This document shows, in pieces, positions 56,419 to 64,000 of a stretch of DNA of 64,000 nt. How positions within the stretch are numbered: position 1 is the first letter of the stretch; the number at the start of each line of letters is the position of its first letter. Under the pieces are notes generated by a model. The model was not told the DNA's origin and searched no databases. It was given only the letters and a program-made list of their open reading frames with translations. This DNA is from a virus, in the IMG/VR virus record IMGVR_UViG_3300023179_000013, positions 1 through 64,000 of that record; one strand, given 5' to 3'. The position numbers were made by a program, and so were the translations under genes.

Positions 56419-58299
56419 ATGAAAAGTATAAAGCAACAATTCATTGATTTGAAAGAAGGTAGAATGTCACAACAAAATTTCATGAGAAATTTACGTATGG
56501 CTATGCCTCATTATGTAACTAATGTAACATCATTTGGCGATGCTGTTAAAATTCTTCGCAATAAGGGTATTTTAAATGAAGCTTTAATTGAAGGAAATCT
56601 TGACGTTGATCAAGAAGAATTAAAAAAAGGCATCAAAGTTGAAATGGAACATACTAAAGATCGTATTAAAGCTGAAGAAATTGCTTTAGATCATTTACAA
56701 GAAGATCCTAAATATTATACTAAATTAGATAAAGCTGGTTTAGAAGAGAATGATGGTGATGATGATGAAATCCAAGCTATGATTGATAAATACGAAAAAG
56801 AAAAAAAAGGTGAAGAAGCTGTAATGAGCCAATATGATGAAAATCTAAATGAGGCTAAAGCTAAATGGGAAAATGCTAATGGAAAATCAATGTATGCTCA
56901 ATTTAAAGAAATTGACAATTTAAATGGTCAAGAAGTATTGATTGGTATTGATTTGGAAATGGAAAAAGACGAAGATTTATCTAAAATTGAAGCTGCCAAG
57001 ATTGTCCTTAAAAACCTAAAGAAAAACCCAATCTACTATACAGCTATGTTATTAGCTGGTGGTAAAGAAATGACTGAAATTCCAACTATTGGTAAATTAA
57101 AGCCTGGCTCTGACAAAATGAAAGAAGTCAAAGGTGAAGATAGCTTGGTTGATAAAGATAATGGAATGAAGCCGGTTAAAGATATTGAAAAAGTAAAAGC
57201 ATCATCTAATAAAGCTTCTAAAGAAACTAACAAACCAGAAAAAGGCATTTCATTGATGTCATTAGTTGCTAAAGCATCTCGTGGTGTTCAAAAAATGAAT
57301 GCTACTGGTGAAAAAATGAAAGTAGTAAAAGAAGATTTAGAGCGTGATTTTGATCCTGAAATTGAAGGCAAACCATCATCAGCATATATGCAGTTTTTAG
57401 CACAAAAGAAAGGTGAAGAAGCAGCTGCTGAAATACATAATGGCCTTAAAAGAGGAGATAAAGTAAAAGTTAATTCTGAAGCTGCAAAAGCATTAAAAAT
57501 TAATCCTAACGAAACCTTTACTATCACTTCATTTAAAACAAACCGTCCAGGTTCTTTATTACAAAGTATTGATGTAGAATTAGCAAATAAAGTTGGTCAA
57601 AGTGTTGGATATGTTAATGTAGAATATGTGTATGAAGCTGGTAGTGAAACACCAAAAGTTGATAATGGTAGTGTTCCATCAACTATATTTAGCAGAAACG
57701 CTGGTATTTCTCAAAAATTAAAATCATTGTCTAAAGACGATTTAATGGAAATAATTCGTGAAGAATTATCTGAATATTTTGATGGTCGTGATAATTTAAC
57801 TGACACTGCTGGTCATCAAAATGAAGGAATAGTATCTGGAGCTTTAGCTAAAGTTAAAGATAAAATTGTTAATTCTTCTTTATTTAAAAAACTTATAGAT
57901 ACAATTGTATCTAAAATGTCTGACAAAGATATAGCTGCTTTTAAAGCTAAATTTAATATTTCTGAAGCAGAAGGTGGTCCGTCTTTAGAAGATATTATGT
58001 CTAAAGTAGATGCTATTAATCCTGATAAAACTGCTAAAACTCCTGAAGATTTAAAAGAAGCACTTGATGAAGATACACTTGAGGGAAAAATAGCTGGTTT
58101 GGTTAGAAGCATAGCTGGGATTAATTTATTAGCTTTAGGTGGTGCTCCATTAGGTATTTTTATTAATTCTTTATTAGGAATTGCTACGTGGGGATTTGGA
58201 GCTTTTATAGGTCCCGTGATTAGTTTAGTAGCTTCTCTTATTATTCATGGAATATCTAGTAGACTTTTAGGAAAAACAGGTGATGACGAGTTAGTTTAA
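56419..58299 (+). CDS. Large head-region protein with DUF5661-like repeats
   Basis: A 626-residue protein. Two related segments, ELKKGIKVEMEHTKDRIKAE then HLQEDPKYYTKL (about 67-105) and GIDLEMEKDEDLSKIEAAKI then NPIYYT (about 170-205), resemble the small phage domain DUF5661. Three LSKDDLMEIIREELSEYF-like helices follow later. The C-terminus holds a hydrophobic, Gly-rich region (about 555-620). It could be a prohead core or internal protein with a membrane-active end. Its own promoter is not visible. Confidence 0.6.
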   Translation: MKSIKQQFIDLKEGRMSQQNFMRNLRMAMPHYVTNVTSFGDAVKILRNKGILNEALIEGNLDVDQEELKKGIKVEMEHTKDRIKAEEIALDHLQEDPKYYTKLDKAGLEENDGDDDEIQAMIDKYEKEKKGEEAVMSQYDENLNEAKAKWENANGKSMYAQFKEIDNLNGQEVLIGIDLEMEKDEDLSKIEAAKIVLKNLKKNPIYYTAMLLAGGKEMTEIPTIGKLKPGSDKMKEVKGEDSLVDKDNGMKPVKDIEKVKASSNKASKETNKPEKGISLMSLVAKASRGVQKMNATGEKMKVVKEDLERDFDPEIEGKPSSAYMQFLAQKKGEEAAAEIHNGLKRGDKVKVNSEAAKALKINPNETFTITSFKTNRPGSLLQSIDVELANKVGQSVGYVNVEYVYEAGSETPKVDNGSVPSTIFSRNAGISQKLKSLSKDDLMEIIREELSEYFDGRDNLTDTAGHQNEGIVSGALAKVKDKIVNSSLFKKLIDTIVSKMSDKDIAAFKAKFNISEAEGGPSLEDIMSKVDAINPDKTAKTPEDLKEALDEDTLEGKIAGLVRSIAGINLLALGGAPLGIFINSLLGIATWGFGAFIGPVISLVASLIIHGISSRLLGKTGDDELV

Positions 58300-58322
58300 G
58301 AATTAATTTATAAATAACAAAA

Positions 58323-58934
58323 ATGAGTAAATCATTATTAATAGATCACACCCCCTTTCAATCAGCTAAGCTTACTTTAGTTGAAGGTAAAGATACTAAA
58401 GCTGGTTTAGTTGAATTAGTAGGTAAACTACAAGCCGCTGACCAAGAAAATGGTAACAATCGTAAATATCCTTTTAAAGTTCTTAAACGTGAAGTAGACA
58501 AATATTTAGAAGGTCCTGTTAAAACACGTACTGCTTTAGGCGAATTAGATCATCCTGAAGCATCTGTTGTAAATTTAGCAAATACTTCACATGTTGTCAC
58601 TGATGTTTGGTGGGATGGAAATAACGTTATGGGTAAAATCCAATTATTACCTACACCATCAGGCAATATTGCTAAAGCATTAATTTTATCAGGTATTCCA
58701 CTTGGTATTTCATCTCGTGGTATGGGTTCAGTTAAACAGTTAGGTGAAACTGTAGAGGTACAAGACGATTTCGAATTATTATGTTGGGATTTAGTATCAG
58801 TACCATCAACCCCACAAGCATATATGCAATTAGCTGAATCTAAGAAATTTGCTTCAGTTAAAGATTATAGTAAAGTAAATGAATTAATTACCGAAATTAT
58901 TTGCGCACAAACAGGAGTATGTCCACTATGTTAA
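58323..58934 (+). CDS. 21: Prohead core protease gp21
   Basis: A 203-residue protein with the gp21 serine-protease signature. His77 stands in TALGELDHPEAS and the serine in PLGISSRGMGS (about residues 126-136), with Gly-rich strands between. In T4 it is activated inside the prohead and cuts scaffold and internal proteins after (L/I)-x-E. The many leader peptides in this window fit its substrates. Length matches T4 gp21 (about 212). It overlaps the next gene. Confidence 0.9.
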   Translation: MSKSLLIDHTPFQSAKLTLVEGKDTKAGLVELVGKLQAADQENGNNRKYPFKVLKREVDKYLEGPVKTRTALGELDHPEASVVNLANTSHVVTDVWWDGNNVMGKIQLLPTPSGNIAKALILSGIPLGISSRGMGSVKQLGETVEVQDDFELLCWDLVSVPSTPQAYMQLAESKKFASVKDYSKVNELITEIICAQTGVCPLC

Positions 58935-59518
58935 TACAAGAAGCAAAAAGACTACAGCAATTAGCTGGTATTATAACTGAAGCTGAAGATGCTAAAGCTG
59001 AACAAGCTGTTGAAAAAGGATTAAAATCTTTTTTAAATATTTTACAATCAGCGGAACAACAGGTTAAAGTATCTCCTAATGATGGAAAACAAAATGAAAT
59101 TTTTGTAACTCTAGCATCTATTATAATAGGAGCACCAGGATTATTAAATTTACTTGGGAAAGGAGCAGATCTTATAGGACAATATTTTTCACAAGGTGCT
59201 GTTAATAAAACAAAAATAGGTGATTTGTTAAAAACTGCAGGTCATAATTTAGAAAACCAATATATAGGTTCTTTAGCAGGATGGATTAAAGCAGCTTATC
59301 CTAAAAGTTATGGAGATCAAGATCCTTTTGACAAAACATCAGAATTACATGATTTAGCTCATGGAGCTTACGCTTCTTTATTAGTTGGAGCTGCTATTGG
59401 ATCTGGACTTGAAGCAGGCCATGCTATAAATGCTGTTGTTAAAGGGCTCGAAGGGGGTGCTGCTGCTTTTAAAACATCTGAAGTAGCAGATTTAGCTAAA
59501 AAAATAGTAGCTGCTTAA
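58928..59518 (+). CDS. Leader-peptide head-core protein
   Basis: A 196-residue protein. The start MLIQEAKRLQQLAGIITEAE carries two (I)-x-E sites, after IQE and ITE, very like the protein at 54916. The rest is helical with hydrophobic, Gly/Ala-rich segments (about residues 55-80 and 150-175), so it may interact with membranes after delivery. ATG 58928 overlaps the gp21 stop; ATG 58919, three codons longer, is an alternative. Confidence 0.65.
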   Translation: MLIQEAKRLQQLAGIITEAEDAKAEQAVEKGLKSFLNILQSAEQQVKVSPNDGKQNEIFVTLASIIIGAPGLLNLLGKGADLIGQYFSQGAVNKTKIGDLLKTAGHNLENQYIGSLAGWIKAAYPKSYGDQDPFDKTSELHDLAHGAYASLLVGAAIGSGLEAGHAINAVVKGLEGGAAAFKTSEVADLAKKIVAA

Positions 59519-59547
59519 AAATAATTCGCGGTTTTTAATATCTACAT

Positions 59548-59560
59548 ATATTTATGGGTA
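59548..59560 (+). promoter_or_regulatory. Late promoter motif, exact copy
   Basis: ATATTTATGGGTA, upstream of the scaffold gene. Unlike other copies it is 111 bases before the start codon, leaving a long leader with hairpins. Confidence 0.65.
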
Positions 59561-59662
59561 GCCTACAATAGCTACCCACTTCTATTTATGGTAGCTTGGT
59601 TAATCAATTAACCCCCATTAAGCTTCTCTAATAAGCTTATTTCCGAAAACAAATTTAAGGAG
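59556..59662 (+). promoter_or_regulatory. Structured 5' leader of the scaffold-capsid operon
   Basis: GGGTAGC (59556-59562) pairs with GCTACCC (59571-59577), GGTTAA with TTAACC (59598-59613), and AAGCTT occurs twice in hairpin order (59621-59639). It ends with AAGGAG (59657-59662), a clear Shine-Dalgarno sequence nine bases before the ATG at 59672, the only strong one I saw. Confidence 0.6.
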
Positions 59663-59671
59663 AAAAACAAA

Positions 59672-60952
59672 ATGAGTAACAAAAACTTATTCAAAGAGGC
59701 TATCGCCGACGCCAAAGCCGTTCGCGAAGCTGCGTTAGCAAACGCAAAAGCCGCTCTTGAAGAAGCTTTAACTCCAAAACTTCAATCCATGTTAGCTGCA
59801 AAGTTACAAGAAATGGATGGTGAAGAAGAAGTTGAAGAAGCTAAAAAGAGCGAAAAAGAAATGGAAGAAGGATTCGACACTGAAACTTTTGGTTGGGACA
59901 AAGAAGACACTACTTCCCTCAACGAAGAAGATTTAGAAGAAGACTTCGATTTATCTGAAATTTTAGCTGAGTTAAACGAAGCTGAAAAAGAAGAAGCTGG
60001 TGAAGAAGCAGAAGGCGAATCTGAAGAAGAAGAAGCCACTGAAAAAGAACCAACTGGAGAAGAAGGTGAAGAAGAAGTAGAGGTAAAAGATATGACTATC
60101 GAAGACCTCAAAGATCTTATCAAAGACATCGTATCTCAAGAAATGGGTGGTGAAGCTCCTGAAATGGGTGCTGAAGAACCTACAGACATGGGTGGTGAAG
60201 AAACCGGCGGTGCTGAAGATGAGATTGATTTAGAAGAATTGTTAGCTGAATTGGATTCTTTAGATGAATCAGAAGAGCTTGAAGAAGCTAAAAAGAAAAA
60301 AGATAAAGAAAACAAAAAAGAAGACAAAAAAGACAAGAAAATGGTAAAAGAAAATTACGAAGAAGAAGAACTTGAAGAAGGTATCTTTGGTGACTTAGGT
60401 AACAAACTTTCCGCTTGGGCTTATGACACAGATCTTGATACTATCAAATCTTGTAAAGACCAAACTAAAGGAAAAGGAATTGCTGCCTTCCAAGATTGCT
60501 TGAAAAGCAAAGGTGTTAAAATGTCTACTATTGGTACTGAACCAGGCGCTAGCGCTATGGGCGGTAACTGGAAGCAATTCGGTAAAACTACAGGTGAATT
60601 CAAAGAAGAACTTGAAGAAGCTATCGAAACTATCAACACTCTTCGTAATGAGTTAAACGAAGTTAATTTGTTAAACGCTAAGTTACTTTATGTTAATAAA
60701 ATCTTCAAAGCTAAGAATTTGACTGAATCACAAAAAGTAAAAGTAATTGCTTCATTCGATAAAGCAACTAATGTTAAAGAAGCTAAAGTAGTATTTGAAT
60801 CTCTTCAAACTGCTTTAACTGCTGCCCCTAAAAATCAAATCAAAGAAAGTCTTGGATTTGCTTCTAAAGCAGCTGGTATAGCTCCTAACAAAACTATTGT
60901 TGAGTCTAATGATGTGATTGCACGTATGCAAAAACTTGCAAACATCAAATAA
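59672..60952 (+). CDS. 22: Prohead scaffold core protein, gp22-like
   Basis: A 426-residue, extremely acidic protein with Glu-rich low-complexity segments (about residues 50-215). A Lys/Asp/Glu section follows, then a helical C-terminal part with coiled coil (about 310-360). It sits directly before gp23, as gp22 does in T4. Many (L/I/V)-x-E sites are present, fitting proteolysis during maturation. It is larger than T4 gp22 (about 270 residues). Its strong ribosome site and structured leader suggest high expression. Confidence 0.75.
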   Translation: MSNKNLFKEAIADAKAVREAALANAKAALEEALTPKLQSMLAAKLQEMDGEEEVEEAKKSEKEMEEGFDTETFGWDKEDTTSLNEEDLEEDFDLSEILAELNEAEKEEAGEEAEGESEEEEATEKEPTGEEGEEEVEVKDMTIEDLKDLIKDIVSQEMGGEAPEMGAEEPTDMGGEETGGAEDEIDLEELLAELDSLDESEELEEAKKKKDKENKKEDKKDKKMVKENYEEEELEEGIFGDLGNKLSAWAYDTDLDTIKSCKDQTKGKGIAAFQDCLKSKGVKMSTIGTEPGASAMGGNWKQFGKTTGEFKEELEEAIETINTLRNELNEVNLLNAKLLYVNKIFKAKNLTESQKVKVIASFDKATNVKEAKVVFESLQTALTAAPKNQIKESLGFASKAAGIAPNKTIVESNDVIARMQKLANIK

Positions 60953-60984
60953 TTAAAAAAAAACAAAACAAAATTTTAAACAAA

Positions 60985-62652
60985 ATGAACATTCAATCAT
61001 TATTAGAGTCATCAAACCAATACAAGGTTATTGCTGATGACGCCAAAAAACTCTCCGCTAAGTGGACCAAATCTGGTCTCTTAGAAGGATTAAAAAGCGA
61101 GAACGATCGCAATACAATGGCGATGTTACTCGAAAACCAAGCTAAGCAGTTAGTAACTGAAGCTTCATCTACTGGTAACCAATCTGGTGGTGCTGGTGCT
61201 TACAACGGTGAAAGCTGGAACGGTGTTGCCCTTCCATTAGTACGCCGTGTATTCGGTGAAATCGCTGCTAAAGAATTCGTTTCTGTACAGCCGATGAACT
61301 TACCTTCTGGTCTCGTATTCTACTTGGACTTCAAGTATGGTACTGGTGTTAAACCATTTGCCTCTGGTGGTTCTTTATATGGAGCTAATGCTTCTACAAA
61401 CGTAACTGATATTGCTTCAGCTTCATTATATGGTGCTGGTAAATTCGGTTATTCTATCAACCAATTCTCATCTTCTATTGCTGCTATCACATCATCTGCT
61501 GGTGGTGCAACTGGTGCTGCTACTTGGTTAGATTTTAACTTAGACGCTGCTTACTCTTCTTCTTTTACTAGCTTTAAAAAGATCCTTGTTCCATTACCTG
61601 CTAACTTCGATGTTAACGGTGTTCGTGCTTTCCAAGTTCTTTCAGGTTCTACTAACATTGACTTACAAGTATTGTCTGCGTTTACAACTGTATCTAACAA
61701 TACTGGTTCCTTTATCGTTACTGGTTCCTTAATTCCAGTTGCTGCTATTGGTGCTGGTGGTACTTTAGGTAATGTAACTTTATTGTATAACGTAGCTCCT
61801 TTAGCAACATCTCGTGGTGACTTTGAAGATGCTAATAACCTTAACTCTCCAGGTACTAACCCAGGTGGTTATCCAAATAACCAATCACAAACTGCAATTG
61901 CTATTCCAGAAGTTAACGTTCAGTTAAAATCTGAAGCAATCGTTGCTAAAACTCGTAAGTTGAAAGCTCAGTGGACTCCAGAATTCGCTCAAGACTTAAA
62001 CGCTTACCATAGCGTAGATGCTGAAGCTGAATTAACTGGTATCTTATCTCAGTACATCTCTATGGAGATTGACCTCGAGTTGTTAGATATGTTAATCCAG
62101 AACGCTTTCACAGTTGATTACTGGTCTGCTACTAACAACACTGCTTACAGTGTTTCTGGTACTACTGTTACTACTTCTGCATTAGCTTTCTATAACACCC
62201 AAGGTGGTTGGTTCCAAACTTTAGGAACTAAACTCCAGAAAGTTTCTAACAAAATTCACCAGTTAACTTTACGTGGTGGTGCTAACTTCTTAGTTTGCTC
62301 TCCAACTGTAGCTACTATCATCGAATCAATCCCAGGATTTGCTTCTGATGGTGATGGTGATAAAATGGAATTCAACTTCGGTATCCAAAAGGTTGGTTCT
62401 CTTAACAGTCGTTACAAGGTTTACAAGAACCCATATATGACTGAGAACGTAATCTTAATGGGTTACAAAGGTGCTCAATTCCTTGAGTGTGGTGCTGTAT
62501 TTGCTCCATACGTTCCGTTAATCATGACTCCACTTCTTTACGATCCAACAACCTTCACTCCACGTAAAGGTTTGATGACTCGTTACGCTAAGAAGATGAT
62601 CCGTCCTGACTACTACGGTAAGATCTATGTTGCTGGTTTAGATACTATCTAA
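60985..62652 (+). CDS. 23: Major capsid protein gp23, copy 1
   Basis: A 555-residue protein. The N-terminal 60 residues contain L-x-E sites and LVTEASSTGN, where cutting after Glu59 would give mature protein, as in T4 gp23. The core has GESWNGVALPLVRRVFGEIA and VQPMNLPSGLVFYLDF, strong gp23 signatures. The ending PRKGLMTRYAKKMIRPDYYG is also typical. It forms the shell. It follows the scaffold gene and ends at a strong terminator. A second copy follows directly. Confidence 0.93.
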   Translation: MNIQSLLESSNQYKVIADDAKKLSAKWTKSGLLEGLKSENDRNTMAMLLENQAKQLVTEASSTGNQSGGAGAYNGESWNGVALPLVRRVFGEIAAKEFVSVQPMNLPSGLVFYLDFKYGTGVKPFASGGSLYGANASTNVTDIASASLYGAGKFGYSINQFSSSIAAITSSAGGATGAATWLDFNLDAAYSSSFTSFKKILVPLPANFDVNGVRAFQVLSGSTNIDLQVLSAFTTVSNNTGSFIVTGSLIPVAAIGAGGTLGNVTLLYNVAPLATSRGDFEDANNLNSPGTNPGGYPNNQSQTAIAIPEVNVQLKSEAIVAKTRKLKAQWTPEFAQDLNAYHSVDAEAELTGILSQYISMEIDLELLDMLIQNAFTVDYWSATNNTAYSVSGTTVTTSALAFYNTQGGWFQTLGTKLQKVSNKIHQLTLRGGANFLVCSPTVATIIESIPGFASDGDGDKMEFNFGIQKVGSLNSRYKVYKNPYMTENVILMGYKGAQFLECGAVFAPYVPLIMTPLLYDPTTFTPRKGLMTRYAKKMIRPDYYGKIYVAGLDTI

Positions 62653-62668
62653 TCTGGCTTCTAAATAA

Positions 62669-62702
62669 AAACGACCAGGTGTAAAAGCCTGGTCGTTTAT
62701 TA
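62669..62702 (+). terminator. Strong terminator between the two capsid genes
   Basis: AAACGACCAGG (62669-62679), loop TGTAAAAG, CCTGGTCGTTT (62688-62698), an 11-bp perfect stem. Its position lets the first capsid gene be expressed more than the second. Confidence 0.75.
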
Positions 62703-62726
62703 AAAAACAATTTAAAACATTCTTAA

Positions 62727-64000
62727 ATGAATATTCAATCTCTGTTAGAGTCATCTAATCAATACAAAGTTATTGCTGATGACGCAAAAAAGCTTACCCA
62801 AAAGTGGGTTAAGTCTGGCCTTTTAGAAGGCATTAAGAGTGAGAATGAGCGTAATACGTTATCCATATTATTGGAAAACCAAGCTAAACAATTAGTAACC
62901 GAAGCATCTTCCACAGGTAACCAAGCTGGTGGTGCAGGTGCTTACAATGGTGAAAGCTGGAACGGTGTAGCTTTACCATTAGTACGTAGAGTATTTGGTG
63001 AGATTGCTGCTAAAGAATTCGTTAGTGTTCAACCAATGAATTTACCTTCTGGTCTTGTGTTTTATTTGGATTTTAAGTACGGTACTAATGATGTGCATTT
63101 TACCCAAAATGCTTCATTATATGGTGCTAACGCTACCACAAACGTAACTGACATTACATCTGAATCTCTTTATGGTCCTGGACAATTTGGTTATTCTATC
63201 AATAACTTCTCAGCTTCTGTTTCAAATGCACTTACAGGTGCTCTTGCCACATGGGCTGACTTTAACTTAAATGCAGATTATTCTGCTTCTGCAGCAGCTA
63301 ATTTGTATAGAAAGTTATTAGTTCCATTACCAGCAAACTCTGACGTAAATGCAGTTCGTTCATTTTTTATTAGTGGTAGTACAATATCTGGTTCAGGAGC
63401 TAATGCTTGGGAAGCTATTGGAAGTTATACTATATCTAATATCTTACAAGAATTTACTACTGTAGCAAATAATACTGCTTCATTCTTATTACCTTCATCT
63501 TCATTTGTTAAGATTGTAGGAACAGCTCCAACCAGTTCTAATGGTGTTCAAACAGCAGTATTGTACTACACAGTACAACCTTTAGCAACATCACGTGGTG
63601 ATTTTGAAGACGCTAGCAACTCTAACTCCCCAGGTACTAATCCTGGTGGTTATCCTAGTAATTTAAGTCAAACCACAATTTCAATTCCTGAAGTTAATGT
63701 TCAGTTAAAATCTGAAGCTATTGTAGCTAAAACTCGTAAGTTGAAAGCACAATGGACACCTGAATTTGCCCAGGATTTGAATGCTTATCATTCAGTAGAC
63801 GCTGAATCTGAATTAACAGGAATTTTATCTCAATACATTTCTATGGAAATTGATCTTGAGTTATTAGACATGTTAATCCAAAACGCCTTTACTGTTGATT
63901 ATTGGTCTGCTACTAACAACACTGCTTATGGTGTTTCTGGTACTACTGTTACTACTACTAACTTAGCCTTTTACAATACTCAAGGTGGTTGGTTCCAAAC
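62727..64000 (+). CDS. 23: Second major capsid protein gp23 copy (partial)
   Basis: An open frame of 424 codons that runs off the window end. The first 119 residues match copy 1 with about nine differences by eye. Residues about 120-290 are strongly divergent, including a region with longer loops. The part from ATSRGDFEDA onward is again nearly identical. It keeps the LVTEASS cleavage site. It is a recent duplication: either a second shell protein or a vertex (gp24-like) protein in the making. The stop is outside the window. Confidence 0.9.
   Translation, partial: MNIQSLLESSNQYKVIADDAKKLTQKWVKSGLLEGIKSENERNTLSILLENQAKQLVTEASSTGNQAGGAGAYNGESWNGVALPLVRRVFGEIAAKEFVSVQPMNLPSGLVFYLDFKYGTNDVHFTQNASLYGANATTNVTDITSESLYGPGQFGYSINNFSASVSNALTGALATWADFNLNADYSASAAANLYRKLLVPLPANSDVNAVRSFFISGSTISGSGANAWEAIGSYTISNILQEFTTVANNTASFLLPSSSFVKIVGTAPTSSNGVQTAVLYYTVQPLATSRGDFEDASNSNSPGTNPGGYPSNLSQTTISIPEVNVQLKSEAIVAKTRKLKAQWTPEFAQDLNAYHSVDAESELTGILSQYISMEIDLELLDMLIQNAFTVDYWSATNNTAYGVSGTTVTTTNLAFYNTQGGWFQ

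Noticed and set aside
58309-58316. TATAAATA, the T4 late promoter sequence, before gp21
   Set aside because: It is only six bases from the start codon, a single case, and unlike the repeated late motif of this phage. Such a sequence is expected by chance in A/T-rich DNA.
62727-64000. T4 gp24 vertex protein
   Set aside because: The sequence is far too close to gp23 copy 1 at both ends to be an old gp24 lineage; a recent duplicate is a simpler reading.

Overview
The window is a near-contiguous, almost entirely plus-strand segment of a large tailed phage of the T4-like (contractile tail) type. Hallmark T4 homologues are recognisable: a gp55-like late sigma factor, gp5-like hub, gp25 and gp6 baseplate proteins, gp17 large terminase, gp20 portal, gp21 prohead protease, gp22-like scaffold and gp23 major capsid protein, the last present twice. 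The host is most likely a Bacteroidetes bacterium (inference). Promoter -7 boxes resemble TAnnTTTG, leaders are A-rich with almost no Shine-Dalgarno sequences, and several small proteins resemble ones seen in that phylum. No tRNA, rRNA, CRISPR or insertion sequence was seen.

Layout. (1) 1-12,900 is an accessory/early region of about 40 short genes, mostly unknown. It includes a caspase-like His/Cys protein, a SWIM zinc-finger protein, a RecA-fold ATPase, two AT-hook proteins and a T5orf172/GIY-YIG-like protein. Many of these genes have their own small promoter, box GGCAAAR, 8-9 nt spacer, TATATTTA or TATATTCA, often fused to a terminator-like hairpin. (2) 12,900-31,000 carries the sigma factor and the baseplate/tail module, with a GH19 endolysin inside it and several serine/threonine-rich structural proteins. 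(3) 31,000-33,200 is a replication/repair pair (CHC2-Toprim primase and RecB-like nuclease) behind a GIY-YIG gene. (4) 33,200-50,400 is an unusual block of unrelated proteins, many beginning with a short peptide of the form MIKLxDLLxEA. Among them are a P-loop kinase, a nucleotidyltransferase-metallopeptidase fusion, a ParB-like protein, a PD-(D/E)xK nuclease and several cysteine-rich proteins. (5) 50,500-64,000 is the packaging and head module.

How the parts fit. The early-type promoters dominate the first 12 kb and reappear only before non-structural genes in the late half. A different motif, ATATTTATNGGTA with no upstream box, occurs five times exactly, each before a late operon, and would suit the gp55-like sigma factor. 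The most striking system is the family of N-terminal leader peptides ending in (L/I/V)-x-E, the known specificity of T4-type prohead proteases. They occur on the scaffold-region proteins, on both capsid proteins and on many enzymes. I infer that these enzymes are packed into the prohead, trimmed by the gp21-like protease at 58,323 and delivered into the host with the DNA, as T4 internal proteins are. This is a hypothesis from sequence pattern, not shown directly.
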